Below the pieces are notes generated by a model. It was not told the origin of the DNA, did no database searches, and saw nothing but the letters and a program-made list of their open reading frames with translations. From positions 310,001 to 374,000 of the forward strand of contig NZ_FRCA01000003.1 of the NCBI RefSeq assembly GCF_900142755.1: a stretch of 64,000 nt of DNA. Reading direction: 5' to 3'. Below, piece after piece: positions 20,504-29,098 of this stretch (the stretch's first letter is position 1; each line of letters begins with the position of its first letter). The translations under genes and the position numbers were made by a program. Source of the DNA: Halomonas cupida. Its GTDB lineage: Bacteria; Pseudomonadota; Gammaproteobacteria; Pseudomonadales; Halomonadaceae.

Positions 20504-20610
20504 CTATCCCGGTAAGCTGTCATGTTGGGTTGATCGCGGCACTTCCCTGTGCCGCCGTCAGGCCGACAATCCAATGGATCAGGATGGTCTATTTGATTGC
20601 CATGATGATG
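20504..20610 (+). repeat. Multi-hairpin repeat, copy 3, shortened and with an inverted loop
   Basis: Hairpins A, B, a shrunken C and E are recognisable; hairpin D is deleted. Hairpin B reads CGCGGCAC-TTCCCT-GTGCCGCC, whereas other copies have AGGGAC as loop. TTCCCT is nearly the reverse complement of that loop, so the hairpin appears flipped in place. The copy ends three bases before the iclR-type stop codon at 20613. Confidence 0.8.
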
Positions 20611-20612
20611 GA

Positions 20613-21401
20613 TCAACTGACATGGGTACGAATCTGGCGTGTCTTTTCCTGCAGCATCGGCAGGTACTCATTGGTCAGAGTGTCGAGCCCGACACGTGCA
20701 GCATTGGTGCTGATATTGATGGCACCGATCAACTGACCATTGGCGTCGAAGCAAGGTACCGCCAGTGAGCGCAGACCGGAGTCCAGTTCCTGGTCGACGA
20801 TGGCGTAGCCCTGTTCGCGCCCCTCGAGGATGGCAGCCCTGAGCTGCGCCCTGTCGGTGATGGACTTGTCGGTATGCGGTTCCAGAGTGACGCGCGTCAG
20901 ATAACTGTCGAGGGTCTCTTCGCCGAGCTGAGCCAGCAGTATTCGACCCATGGAGGTATAGGCGGCTGGTAGCCGAGTACCGACGGCGAGGGTGATGGCC
21001 ATCAGCCGTTGACGAGATGCTGAACGGGCCACATAGGTAACATCATCCCCATCCAGAACACCGAGTGACGAGGACTCTCCTGACTCGGCGGTAATGTCTT
21101 CCAGTACCTGCTGGATAACGCTGCGATAATTGTTGGCAGACAGGAAGGCATAACCGAGCTGCAGTACCCGTGGGGCAAGTTCGAAGTAGCGCTGATCCTT
21201 GCGTACATAGCCCAGCGCATGCAGCGTCAGCAGAAAACGCCTGGCACGCGCCCGGTTCATGTCGGTACGTGCGGCGACTTCACTGAGGGTCATGCGTGGA
21301 TGGTTCTCATCGAAAGCAAGGATGACATCCAGTCCGCTGGCCAGAGCGGTGACGAAGTCGCGGTCATCGGGACTCAAGGCATCCTGTTGGGCCGTTTCCA
21401 T
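20613..21401 (-). CDS. pcaR: IclR-family regulator, PcaR/PcaU-like
   Basis: A 262-residue IclR-type transcription factor with an N-terminal winged helix (LSEVAARTDMNRARARRFLL) and a C-terminal effector domain containing AVGTRLPAAYTSMGRILLAQ and QGYAIVDQELDSGLRSLAVP, the pattern of the PcaR/PcaU/PobR subgroup that senses 3-oxoadipate or protocatechuate. It faces pcaB, and GTTCG-N5-CGAAC palindromes lie between them and before catI, agreeing with the PcaR operator of Pseudomonas. The start at 21401 has AGGA eight bases upstream; the frame also allows 21410. The subgroup and the context support the symbol, but the inducer is not proven. Confidence 0.82.
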   Translation of the reverse strand: METAQQDALSPDDRDFVTALASGLDVILAFDENHPRMTLSEVAARTDMNRARARRFLLTLHALGYVRKDQRYFELAPRVLQLGYAFLSANNYRSVIQQVLEDITAESGESSSLGVLDGDDVTYVARSASRQRLMAITLAVGTRLPAAYTSMGRILLAQLGEETLDSYLTRVTLEPHTDKSITDRAQLRAAILEGREQGYAIVDQELDSGLRSLAVPCFDANGQLIGAINISTNAARVGLDTLTNEYLPMLQEKTRQIRTHVS

Positions 21402-21505
21402 TGCGGGCATCCTGCAGGTAGTGACGGGTTGTTGACCCGGAGATAAATAAAATGAGGTGCTGCGCCGGAGCTTGCCCGGACTCTGTCGAGTAATCTAGCA
21501 TAATT

Positions 21506-21520
21506 GTTCGAAGTGCGAAC
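21506..21520. promoter_or_regulatory. PcaR-like operator before pcaB
   Basis: GTTCGAAGTGCGAAC is a perfect palindrome with five-base arms, 61 bases before the pcaB start codon, in the divergent pcaR-pcaB region. It closely resembles the 15-base PcaR site GTTCGATAATCGCAC of Pseudomonas putida. Confidence 0.75.
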
Positions 21521-21581
21521 ATGTGTGCGACTTTTTGTTGATCTGCCTGATGGCAGCCCTTCAACCTGTGGAGAATCTGCG

Positions 21582-22934
21582 ATGCCCGCCGCGTTGTTGA
21601 GCCATCCGTTCATGAGTCAGGCTGCGCTCGAAGCCTGCCGTGATGAGGCACTGGTGCAATCCATGCTGGCCTTTGAGTTGGCGCTTGCGGAAGCCCATGA
21701 ACAGCTGGGCCATATTCCGGATGGTGTCAGCCGTCGAATGGGTGAGCACCTCGAGGCCCATGAGTTTGACATCGAGCGCATGGCGGCGGGTATTGCCACT
21801 GGAGGCAACGCGGCAATTCCCTTCGTCAAACAGGCCAGAGCCGTTCTGCCGGAGGAACTCAAGCGCTGGTGGCATCTCGGTGCCACCAGTCAGGATGTGG
21901 TGGACTCGGCACTGATGCACCTGCTGACGCCGCGTCTTGCACGGATCGATGACCTGCTGCTGCGTTGCCGGAAGGCAGCGCTGCCGCTGATGCATGCCCA
22001 TGCAGCCACGCCCATGGTCGGACGCACATTGATGCAGCAGGCGCTGCCGTTGGCCTTCGGGGTCAAGGTGGCGCAGTGGGCCACTGCGCTGGAATCTGCC
22101 CGTCGTCGCCTGGCGGTGCTGGCAGAAGCAGGGCTACCGGTCCAGTTCGGTGGTGCGGTTGGTGTGCATTCCGGCTGGGATGAGCAGGGGCTGGTGTTGA
22201 TGGATTCGGTCGCAGAACGGCTGGAGCTGGCGACCCCTGTTCTGCCCTGGCACACCGACCGTCAACCCATCCAGGCATTGGCCACCGCTCTGGATGCCAT
22301 CGCGGGAGCTGCCGATGGATTGGCCCTGGATATCTCGTTGCTGACACAGACCGAAATCGGCGAAGTCAGCGAGCCCTCGGCGCCCGGAATGGGCGAGTCC
22401 TCCTCCATGCCGCACAAGCGCAATCCGGTGCGCTGTGCACGTATCCGTACGGCCGCGCGGCGCATCCATGGCCACACAAGCGTGATCATCAATGCCATGG
22501 CCCAGCCGCTGGAGCGTGGCCTGGGGGAATGGCATGCCGAGTGGGCTCCCTTGAGTGAGTCTGTCCTGCTGCTGGAAGGGGCACTTGAGCTGGCTGCCGA
22601 ACTGTTGGAGGGACTGGAGGTCTTTCCCGATCGCATGAGGGCTAACCTCGCCATCACCGGCGGGGCGATCATGGCCGAGCCGGTAACACGTCTGCTGGCT
22701 CCGCTGCTGGGTATGGATGTGGCCAGCTCTCTGGCCGCGGAGGCGGCCGAACGAGCACGGCAGGAGGCAGAGATATACAGCCGCGTACTGGAACGCCTGC
22801 TGACCGAACGATACCCCGATATTGCCGCTGGTATTGCGTTGGCTCAATTGGAGGACGCGAGCGATCCAGCCTTATACCTTGGTAGCAGTAAACATCAGAT
22901 CAAGCGAGCTGCTGTCTGGCTAGAATCCAAATAG
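21582..22934 (+). CDS. pcaB: 3-carboxy-cis,cis-muconate cycloisomerase
   Basis: Cyclises beta-carboxymuconate, the product of protocatechuate ring cleavage, to gamma-carboxymuconolactone. The 450-residue protein belongs to the fumarase/aspartase superfamily and has its signature loop GESSSMPHKRNP at residues 271-282, plus ATSQDVVDSALMHL and TLMQQALPLAFG. The ATG at 21582 has GGAG eight bases upstream; the extra upstream codons cross the PcaR-like operator and are not coding. It is followed by a strong terminator, so it is separately transcribed from catI. Confidence 0.95.
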   Translation: MPAALLSHPFMSQAALEACRDEALVQSMLAFELALAEAHEQLGHIPDGVSRRMGEHLEAHEFDIERMAAGIATGGNAAIPFVKQARAVLPEELKRWWHLGATSQDVVDSALMHLLTPRLARIDDLLLRCRKAALPLMHAHAATPMVGRTLMQQALPLAFGVKVAQWATALESARRRLAVLAEAGLPVQFGGAVGVHSGWDEQGLVLMDSVAERLELATPVLPWHTDRQPIQALATALDAIAGAADGLALDISLLTQTEIGEVSEPSAPGMGESSSMPHKRNPVRCARIRTAARRIHGHTSVIINAMAQPLERGLGEWHAEWAPLSESVLLLEGALELAAELLEGLEVFPDRMRANLAITGGAIMAEPVTRLLAPLLGMDVASSLAAEAAERARQEAEIYSRVLERLLTERYPDIAAGIALAQLEDASDPALYLGSSKHQIKRAAVWLESK

Positions 22935-22962
22935 ATTATTGAAACTAAAAGAGAATCAAAGT

Positions 22963-22999
22963 GACGGGGACAGCTGCCAGCTGTCCCCGTCTTTCGTTT
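22963..22999 (+). terminator. Rho-independent terminator after pcaB
   Basis: Perfect 14-base arms beginning GACGGGGACAGC with a minimal loop, followed by TTTCGTTT. It separates pcaB from the catI operon. Confidence 0.88.
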
Positions 23000-23065
23000 A
23001 CCGGACAGTTGTGCATTTGACGGGGCCGATACACTGGGATTATTTTGTTCGTATCACAAACCATA

Positions 23066-23080
23066 GTTCACATAGCGAAC
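23066..23080. promoter_or_regulatory. PcaR-like operator before catI
   Basis: GTTCACATAGCGAAC shares the GTTC and CGAAC arms and the 15-base length with the site before pcaB. It lies about 145 bases before the catI start codon, in a 227-base gap after the pcaB terminator that contains no gene. Confidence 0.65.
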
Positions 23081-23226
23081 TTTTGACTGATGGTTGCTCG
23101 TCGCGATGGATGGCGTGTTGATCGAGCACTGGCCCTGGCACTGATGGAAATATGACTCATGTCGGTCGAGCCAGTTGGGCTGCTCAGTTGAATGGCTTGG
23201 TTGAACTGCATTAGAGGCGAATCAAC

Positions 23227-24081
23227 ATGGCCGAGATTCTCAGCCTGCATGACGCTGTGGCGCGCTACGTCGAGGACGGCGCCACTGTCGCCATGGAGGG
23301 CTTTACCCATCTGATTCCCGTCGCGGCGGGGCATGAGATTATCCGTCAGGGGCGGCGTGACCTGACTCTGATTCGCATGACGCCGGACCTGGTGTACGAC
23401 CAGTTGATCGGTGCCGGCTGTGCGAAGAAGGTCATCTTCTCCTGGGGTGGTAACCCCGGCGTGGGGTCTCTGCATCGTCTGCGTGATGCGGTAGAGAAGG
23501 GCTGGCCGCACCAGATCGAGATTCTCGAACACAGTCATGCCGCCATGGCCTGCGCCTTCGAAGCCGGAGCGGCGGGATTGCCTCTTGCCGTACTGCGAGG
23601 CTATGTGGGCAGCGAGCTGCCCAGCGTCAACGAACAGATCAAGTTCATCGAGTGCCCTTTCACCGGCGAGCGTCTGGCGGCGGTACCTTCCGTGCGCCCG
23701 GATGTCTCGATCGTGCATGCGCAGAAGGCGGACCGCGCCGGTAATGTGGTGGTAGAGGGCATCATCGGAGTGCAGAAGGAAGCGGTATTGGCCGCGAAGC
23801 ACAGCATCGTGACGGTGGAGGAGATCGTCGATGACCTCGATACGCATCCCAATGCCTGTGTCATTCCGGGGTGGGCGATCGATGCGATTGCCGTGGCCGA
23901 GAAGGGATCACTGCCGTCATATGCCCATGGTTACTACCCGCGCGACAATCGCTTCTACAAGGAGTGGGATGCCATTTCCCGCGATCGCGACGCCTTCACG
24001 CGCTGGATCGAGGATAACGTCATCCATTCAATAGGCCGTCATTCAACAGATGGTGCCCAGTCAGGAGGGAGTGTCCAATGA
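23227..24081 (+). CDS. catI: 3-oxoadipate CoA-transferase subunit A (CatI type)
   Basis: Alpha subunit of the enzyme that moves CoA from succinyl-CoA to 3-oxoadipate. At 284 residues it is longer than PcaI of P. putida (about 231) and matches the CatI/glutaconate CoA-transferase type. Visible family segments are AMEGFTHLIPVAAGHEIIRQ, GYVGSELP and IVHAQKADRAGNVVVEG. The start has GAGG upstream. The stop overlaps the start of catJ by four bases, so the two subunits are translationally coupled. Confidence 0.9.
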   Translation: MAEILSLHDAVARYVEDGATVAMEGFTHLIPVAAGHEIIRQGRRDLTLIRMTPDLVYDQLIGAGCAKKVIFSWGGNPGVGSLHRLRDAVEKGWPHQIEILEHSHAAMACAFEAGAAGLPLAVLRGYVGSELPSVNEQIKFIECPFTGERLAAVPSVRPDVSIVHAQKADRAGNVVVEGIIGVQKEAVLAAKHSIVTVEEIVDDLDTHPNACVIPGWAIDAIAVAEKGSLPSYAHGYYPRDNRFYKEWDAISRDRDAFTRWIEDNVIHSIGRHSTDGAQSGGSVQ

Positions 24082-24851
24082 GCCTTGAATATACCTCCGG
24101 CGAGATGATGACCGTTACCGCTGCCCGGGCGCTGGAAAACGGCACCACCTGCTTCGTCGGCATTGGTCTGCCGTCCGAAGCGGCCAACCTGGCGCGTCTG
24201 ACCCATGCACCGGACGTGGTGCTGATCTATGAGTCCGGCACGCTGCAGACCAGACCGGAAGTCCTGCCGCTGTCCATCGGTGATGGCGAACTTTGTGAGT
24301 CGGCCCTGACCACGGTGTCGGTCCCCGAGATGTTCCGCTACTGGCTGCAGGGCGGAAAGATCAATGTCGGCTTCCTGGGCACGGCGCAGATCGACCGTTA
24401 TTGTAACCTCAACACGACTCTGATCGGTGACTACAAGGCGCCCAAGGTGCGCTTGCCTGGTGGGGGCGGGGCGCCGGAGATCGCCACCAATGCTGGCGAG
24501 GTCTTCATCACCCTCAAGCATTCACCGCGGGCCTTTGTGCGTGATGTTGATTTCATCACTACCCTGGGCTTCGGACGGGATGGTAAGGGCCGCGACAATG
24601 TACCCAACATCGGCCGTGGCCCGACTCGAGTGATTTCCGACCTGTGCGTGATGAAACCGGACCCCGAGGACCATGAGCTGACAGTGGTGTCACTGCATCC
24701 TGGCGTCACCCGAGAACAGGTTCAGGAAGCGACTGGCTGGGACATCCGTTTTGCCGACAACCTTGAGTCAACTCCCGAGCCGAGCGACCGAGAGCTCGAG
24801 GTGTTGCGCGAGTTGAAGGCGCGCACTGAGCGTGCCCATGCCGGACAATAA
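24078..24851 (+). CDS. catJ: 3-oxoadipate CoA-transferase subunit B (CatJ type)
   Basis: Beta subunit, 257 residues, of the CatI/CatJ-type CoA transferase. It contains FVGIGLPSEAANLAR and the segment LIYESGTL, whose glutamate corresponds to the catalytic residue that forms the glutamyl-CoA intermediate, and a glycine-rich loop RLPGGGGAPEIA. The start overlaps the catI stop (ATGA) with GGAG six bases upstream. Together with pcaF it converts 3-oxoadipate to succinyl-CoA and acetyl-CoA for both the catechol and protocatechuate branches. Confidence 0.9.
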   Translation: MSLEYTSGEMMTVTAARALENGTTCFVGIGLPSEAANLARLTHAPDVVLIYESGTLQTRPEVLPLSIGDGELCESALTTVSVPEMFRYWLQGGKINVGFLGTAQIDRYCNLNTTLIGDYKAPKVRLPGGGGAPEIATNAGEVFITLKHSPRAFVRDVDFITTLGFGRDGKGRDNVPNIGRGPTRVISDLCVMKPDPEDHELTVVSLHPGVTREQVQEATGWDIRFADNLESTPEPSDRELEVLRELKARTERAHAGQ

Positions 24852-24864
24852 TCAGGAGCCTGCC

Positions 24865-26073
24865 ATGAGCAACGTCTACCTCTGTCACCCGCGCCGCAGT
24901 GCCATCGGACGATTCGGTGGCACGCTGTCCAGCGTACGCCCCGACGATCTCGCCGCGAATATCTTCAAGGCCGTGCTCGAGCAAGCGCCGAGGCTTGATC
25001 CTGCCGCCATCGAGGAAGTCTTCATGGGTTGCGCCAATCAGGCCGGCGAAGACAACCGCAACGTCGCGCGCATGTCATCGCTGCTGGCCGGCATTCCCGT
25101 TTCGGTACCTGGCACGACCATGAACCGGTTGTGTGGTTCGGGCATGGATGCCGTAGGTACCGCCTTCCGTGCCATCAAGGCCGGGGAGATGGATCTGGCG
25201 TTGGCGGGTGGCGTGGAATCGATGTCGCGAGCCCCCTATGTCATGGGCAAGGCCGATAGCGCCTTCTCGCGAGGCCAGAAGGTCGAGGACACCACCATCG
25301 GTTGGCGCTTCGTCAATCGGTTGATGGACAAGGCCCACGGGACTCACTCGATGCCGGAAACTGCCGAGAATGTCGCCGAGCAGTTCGCGATCTCGCGTGA
25401 GGATCAGGATGCCTTCGCCGTGAACTCTCAGAACAAGGCCGAGCGAGCTCAGCAGGCCGGGCGTTTCGCCGAGGAGATCGTGGCCATCGAGATTCCACGA
25501 CGCAAGCAGGAGCCGCTGATCTTCGATCAGGACGAGCATCTGCGCCCCGGTACCAGCATCGAGAAGCTGGCGAAGCTACCGACCCCGTTCCGGGACAATG
25601 GCAGTGTAACGGCCGGCAATGCCTCCGGGGTCAATGATGGTGCGGCTGCAATGCTGGTCGCCAGTGAGGCGGCGGTCAGTCAGCACGGGTTGGAGCCCCT
25701 GGTGCGAATCGTCGGTATGGCCACCGCAGGGGTCGAGCCGCGGATCATGGGCTATGGTCCGGTGCCTGCGGTGCGTCGCCTGCTGGAGCGTACCGGCGTC
25801 AGCATCGACGACATCGACATCATCGAGCTCAACGAGGCCTTCGCCGCTCAGGCACTGGCCTGTATGCGTGACCTTGGCATCCGCGATGACGACCCACGCG
25901 TCAATCCCAATGGTGGTGCCATCGCGCTGGGCCACCCGCTGGGCATGTCCGGCGCCCGCCTGTTGATGACCGCCGCCCATGAGCTGCACCGGCAGAACAA
26001 ACGCTACGCACTGTGCACCATGTGCGTCGGTGTCGGGCAGGGGATTGCTACGCTTGTTGAGCGAGCCGAGTAA
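24865..26073 (+). CDS. pcaF: 3-oxoadipyl-CoA thiolase
   Basis: Cleaves 3-oxoadipyl-CoA with CoA to succinyl-CoA and acetyl-CoA, the final step of the pathway. A 402-residue thiolase with the acyl-carrying cysteine in [10 protein letters not shown] (Cys90), the [11 protein letters not shown] motif, the histidine in [17 protein letters not shown] and the second cysteine in [11 protein letters not shown]. The ATG at 24865 has AGGAG six bases upstream; the open frame extends 11 codons further into the end of catJ, without support. Length and motifs are normal. Confidence 0.95.
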   Translation: MSNVYLCHPRRSAIGRFGGTLSSVRPDDLAANIFKAVLEQAPRLDPAAIEEVFMGCANQAGEDNRNVARMSSLLAGIPVSVPGTTMNRLCGSGMDAVGTAFRAIKAGEMDLALAGGVESMSRAPYVMGKADSAFSRGQKVEDTTIGWRFVNRLMDKAHGTHSMPETAENVAEQFAISREDQDAFAVNSQNKAERAQQAGRFAEEIVAIEIPRRKQEPLIFDQDEHLRPGTSIEKLAKLPTPFRDNGSVTAGNASGVNDGAAAMLVASEAAVSQHGLEPLVRIVGMATAGVEPRIMGYGPVPAVRRLLERTGVSIDDIDIIELNEAFAAQALACMRDLGIRDDDPRVNPNGGAIALGHPLGMSGARLLMTAAHELHRQNKRYALCTMCVGVGQGIATLVERAE

Positions 26074-26105
26074 GCACCACGCGCTTTTGGAACCGGAGAT
26101 TCGTT

Positions 26106-27293
26106 ATGGCATTTCTCGAAGTCAATGGCCGTACCCTGGCGTATCGCTTGCTGGGTGGTGAAGCCTTGCCACTGCTGGTACTTGGCCATCCACTGGGCAT
26201 GAACCAGTCGGTGTGGGACGACCTGTTACCGCGGCTACTGCCGCGTTACCGTATCCTGACCTGGGACCTGCCCGGGCATGGTGCCAGTGAGTCTCTGGTA
26301 CCGGGCGGCGATATCAGCCCCCAGCAATTGGCATCCGATGTTCTGGCGCTGGTCGATCATGCCGGAGGCGGGCGGTTTCACTATGTCGGGACCTCCATCG
26401 GCGGTGTGATTGGTCAACTGCTGATCGAGCAGCATGCAGAACGTCTGCTGTCCGTCACCCTGACCAACACCGGGGCGGTCATCGGCAATAGTGAGCTGTG
26501 GACGACCCGTGCCCGTCGCGTGCGTGAGGAAGGCCTGGCGGCCATGTCCGGCGAAATTGTCCCGCGTTGGTTTGCCGGGGCCAGCTTCGATGCCAACCCT
26601 GCTCTCAAGGCAGGATGGCAGACGGCCATGGGGCGTGGCGATGCGGAGTCCTATGCCCAGTTGTGCGAGATGCTGGGGCGCAGTGATTTTCGCGGTCGGT
26701 TGTCGGCGGCCAGTGAGGTCAAGGTTCAACTGCTGGCGGGAAGTGAGGATCTGGCTACCCCTCCGGAGAGTCTTCAGGCTCTGGCCGAGGAGTGTGCTGG
26801 AGCGAGCGTCGAGGTTCTCGATCAGGTGGGGCACGTGCCCTCGGTGGAAGCGCCCGAGCGGATGGCCAGTTGGCTGCTGGATTCCCTGTCGGTGGAACTG
26901 GGTGATGTCGGCGCCCGGGGGGTGGCCTATGAGCTTGGCTTGACCACACGCCAACAGGTACTCAGTGAGGAGCATGTCGAGCGTTCGACCCGCAATGCCA
27001 ACTCGCTGGATGCCCCTTTCCAGCAGATGATTACCCGTCTTGCCTGGGGGGAACTGTGGAGCAACGATGATCTGACGCGCCGTGAGCGCAGTATGATCAC
27101 CACTGGCATGCTCGCCGCGCTCGGGCGTGAAGAGCTGACCCTGCACCTGAAGACCGCTCAGCGGATTGGCCTCAGCGAAGCCGAGCTACGTCAGGTGTTG
27201 ATGCACGTGGCGGTCTATGCCGGAGTGCCTGCCGCTAACCATGCCTTTGCGTTGGCCAGAGACCTGGGGTGGGGAGAAACAGGAACCGGATGA
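26106..27293 (+). CDS. pcaL: Fused 3-oxoadipate enol-lactonase/4-carboxymuconolactone decarboxylase (PcaL)
   Basis: A 395-residue fusion of two pathway enzymes. Residues about 1-260 form an alpha/beta hydrolase (PcaD): nucleophile Ser97 in GTSIGG, acid in LLAGSEDLATP and His243 in DQVGHVPSVEAPE. Residues about 268-390 form a carboxymuconolactone decarboxylase (PcaC), with AWGELWSNDDLTRRERSMIT and the HVAVYAGVPAANHA motif. The decarboxylase makes enol-lactone from the protocatechuate branch, and the hydrolase opens enol-lactone from both branches to 3-oxoadipate. Fusions named PcaL are best known from actinobacteria; many gammaproteobacteria keep separate genes. Last gene of the catI-catJ-pcaF-pcaL run. 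Confidence 0.95.
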   Translation: MAFLEVNGRTLAYRLLGGEALPLLVLGHPLGMNQSVWDDLLPRLLPRYRILTWDLPGHGASESLVPGGDISPQQLASDVLALVDHAGGGRFHYVGTSIGGVIGQLLIEQHAERLLSVTLTNTGAVIGNSELWTTRARRVREEGLAAMSGEIVPRWFAGASFDANPALKAGWQTAMGRGDAESYAQLCEMLGRSDFRGRLSAASEVKVQLLAGSEDLATPPESLQALAEECAGASVEVLDQVGHVPSVEAPERMASWLLDSLSVELGDVGARGVAYELGLTTRQQVLSEEHVERSTRNANSLDAPFQQMITRLAWGELWSNDDLTRRERSMITTGMLAALGREELTLHLKTAQRIGLSEAELRQVLMHVAVYAGVPAANHAFALARDLGWGETGTG

Positions 27294-27347
27294 GGACGAC
27301 TGGGTGCCGGGGCTGGGCCGGGGAACCTTGAGTGCGCAGAAGTGACT

Positions 27348-27371
27348 AAGAAGAACACTGTTTTCTTTTTA
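27348..27371 (+). terminator. Possible terminator after pcaL
   Basis: AAGAAGAACA and TGTTTTCTT form a short AT-rich hairpin running into TTTTT. Plausible end of the catIJ-pcaFL transcript. Confidence 0.45.
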
Positions 27372-27418
27372 TGGAAGTCGCTATTGTAGGCAGCATTGAA
27401 GCAAACTGCGTACGGTTG

Positions 27419-27442
27419 CGGGAGAAGCAATGACTTCTCCCG
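27419..27442. other. Perfect hairpin CGGGAGAAG-N6-CTTCTCCCG
   Basis: Nine-base perfect arms and a six-base loop lie about 120 bases before the secreted-protein gene at 27560. No T run follows, so it may be a leader structure or protein-binding palindrome. The rest of the 27294-27559 gap is without a gene. Confidence 0.45.
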
Positions 27443-27559
27443 TATGCATTGGTCCCATGTTACATGTATGGCTACGCCATGGATGAACAGCGGCACGCCG
27501 CGCAGGGGAAGCTGCAATTGATCAAGTGTTGGCCCGATTCTCGCGGCAAGGAGGCACTT

Positions 27560-28024
27560 ATGTGGTCCGGAACAATGTATTTCAGGGCAACGTGGTTCAG
27601 AACGTTGCTTGTACTGCTGGTCACGGGGTGGACGACGTCCGCCTGGGCGGACTGGCGCTTTTCCGACTCTCACCAGCAGCTCGGGAATGCGCCGACAGCT
27701 GAGGCATCAGACAGTAATGGCCACACTCTGGCCCTGATGTGCCGAGAAGGGGAGCCGACACTTACCTTGAGCGGATACAGTGCCAATACCCGAAATGAAC
27801 TCAGTCGCCCGCTTGATGTGCTGGTCGATGGCATTGGCTATCGACTCGATTCGACCCATTCGTCATCGTCGGATATCTGGGTGGCCGAAGCACCACGCGG
27901 CCTGCTGACGACCCTGCAGAACGGCAAGGTCGCTGTGGTAACGCCTCATCAGGGGGGAGCGGCACGCTTCTCGCTCAACGGGGCCTCTGCACCGATCGAC
28001 CGCGTGCTTACAGCCTGCCGGTAA
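27560..28024 (+). CDS. Uncharacterised secreted protein
   Basis: A 154-residue protein of no recognised family. Residues 1-32 look like a signal peptide (TLLVLLVTG hydrophobic core, cleavage after TTSAWA). The mature part has two cysteines, one in LMCREGEP and the last in LTACR, likely a periplasmic disulfide. AAGGAG lies six bases before the ATG, which sets the start. It sits between pcaL and the pcaQ-like regulator in the same direction, but nothing ties it to aromatic degradation. The LMCREGEPTLTLSG and VLVDGIGYRLD pattern resembles small periplasmic proteins of beta-rich fold. Confidence 0.7.
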   Translation: MWSGTMYFRATWFRTLLVLLVTGWTTSAWADWRFSDSHQQLGNAPTAEASDSNGHTLALMCREGEPTLTLSGYSANTRNELSRPLDVLVDGIGYRLDSTHSSSSDIWVAEAPRGLLTTLQNGKVAVVTPHQGGAARFSLNGASAPIDRVLTACR

Positions 28025-28052
28025 GCCTATTCTCTGATAAATTCCCGCCTTG

Positions 28053-28976
28053 ATGCTCAACCAACGTATCAAACTTCGCCATCTGAATGCCTTCCTCGAG
28101 GTTGCCAGGCGACGGAGTTTTGCGCGTGCTGCTGAGTCGCTGTCGATCACTCAGCCCGGGATCTCCAAGGCCATTCGTGAGCTGGAGGAGAACGTTGGCG
28201 CGGTGCTCTTCGAGCGTGGTGTCCAGGGCGTCAGCCTGACCCAGGCCGGACTGACGCTATTGCGCCATGCCGGACCGGCAGTTCGTGCTCTGGAAGAGGG
28301 AGTCGAGGCTCTGGCCGATGCTCATGGTGGGCAGCGCTGGCTTCGGGTGGGAGCCCTGTCCACGGTCGAGAGTCACTTGCTGCCTGCGGCGATCCAGCAC
28401 TGGCATGGTTCTCCCCAGGGACAGGACGTCAGCATTCAGGTGGTTACCGGCACCAGTGCCTTTCTGTTGTCGCGTCTGGCCCTGGGCGAGCTGGACGTGG
28501 TGGTGGGACGTATGACCGAAGCACGGGAAATCCGTGATCTGGCCTTCGAACATCTCTATTACCAGTCATTGCGGCTGGTGGTGCGTGCTGGGCATCCACT
28601 CGCGGGACAGCCGCTGGACACCGCCGACCCTCTCGTCGATTACCCCTGGGCCTTGCCACCCCAGCGCACGACGCTTCGTCAGCAGGTCGACAGCTTCTGT
28701 GTACGTCATGCCATCAGTGTTCCCCATCCCTGTGTGGAAACCCTGTCACTGCCGATCAGCCGACGTCTGACGCTGGATACTGACACCATCTGGATTGCGC
28801 CCTTCGAGGCCGTGGCCGAGGCGTTGGACGACGGCAGCCTGGTCGAGCTTGGCCTGGCGTTTGAACAGCGAGGCGGCTCGGTGGGCCTGTGTCTCAACAC
28901 CACCATGCAGCCGACTACGGCTCTGCATGGCTTCTGTGAGGTGCTCAGGCGGGTGGCAGATCAGGGAATCGGTTGA
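28053..28976 (+). CDS. pcaQ: LysR-family regulator PcaQ
   Basis: A 307-residue LysR-type regulator whose N terminus (IKLRHLNAFLEVARRRSFARAA, written here in part) and HTH (SITQPGISKAIRELEENVG) resemble PcaQ, the activator of protocatechuate dioxygenase genes that responds to beta-carboxymuconate. It lies directly before pcaHG in the same direction, and an ATAACC-N4-GGTTAT site lies between them, the PcaQ-binding consensus described in rhizobia. The ATG at 28053 is used; a TTG one codon earlier is also open. No strong ribosome-binding site is visible. Confidence 0.85.
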   Translation: MLNQRIKLRHLNAFLEVARRRSFARAAESLSITQPGISKAIRELEENVGAVLFERGVQGVSLTQAGLTLLRHAGPAVRALEEGVEALADAHGGQRWLRVGALSTVESHLLPAAIQHWHGSPQGQDVSIQVVTGTSAFLLSRLALGELDVVVGRMTEAREIRDLAFEHLYYQSLRLVVRAGHPLAGQPLDTADPLVDYPWALPPQRTTLRQQVDSFCVRHAISVPHPCVETLSLPISRRLTLDTDTIWIAPFEAVAEALDDGSLVELGLAFEQRGGSVGLCLNTTMQPTTALHGFCEVLRRVADQGIG

Positions 28977-28991
28977 GTCGGTATCCTCTTG

Positions 28992-29013
28992 TTCATAACC
29001 CATAGGTTATGAA
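28992..29013. promoter_or_regulatory. PcaQ box before pcaHG
   Basis: TTCATAACC-CATA-GGTTATGAA is a perfect inverted repeat with nine-base arms. Its core ATAACC-N4-GGTTAT fits the PcaQ consensus ATAACC-N4-GGTTAA. A further half-site ATAACC lies at 29070-29075. Confidence 0.8.
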
Positions 29014-29098
29014 TGGCATGCAAGCCCTCAATTGGCAGGGGCTGTCATCGAAGCCACACTCGGGAACATATAACCAATAATCATCCTGAGTGACTGAC

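Noticed and set aside
20473..20616. N-terminal extension of the AEC transporter through repeat copy 3
   Set aside because: The GTG at 20472 has AGGAG at proper spacing and matches the family N terminus; the extension is repeat sequence.
26235..27146. A 303-residue antisense frame over pcaL
   Set aside because: No motif or start signal; pcaL has complete catalytic motifs on the other strand.
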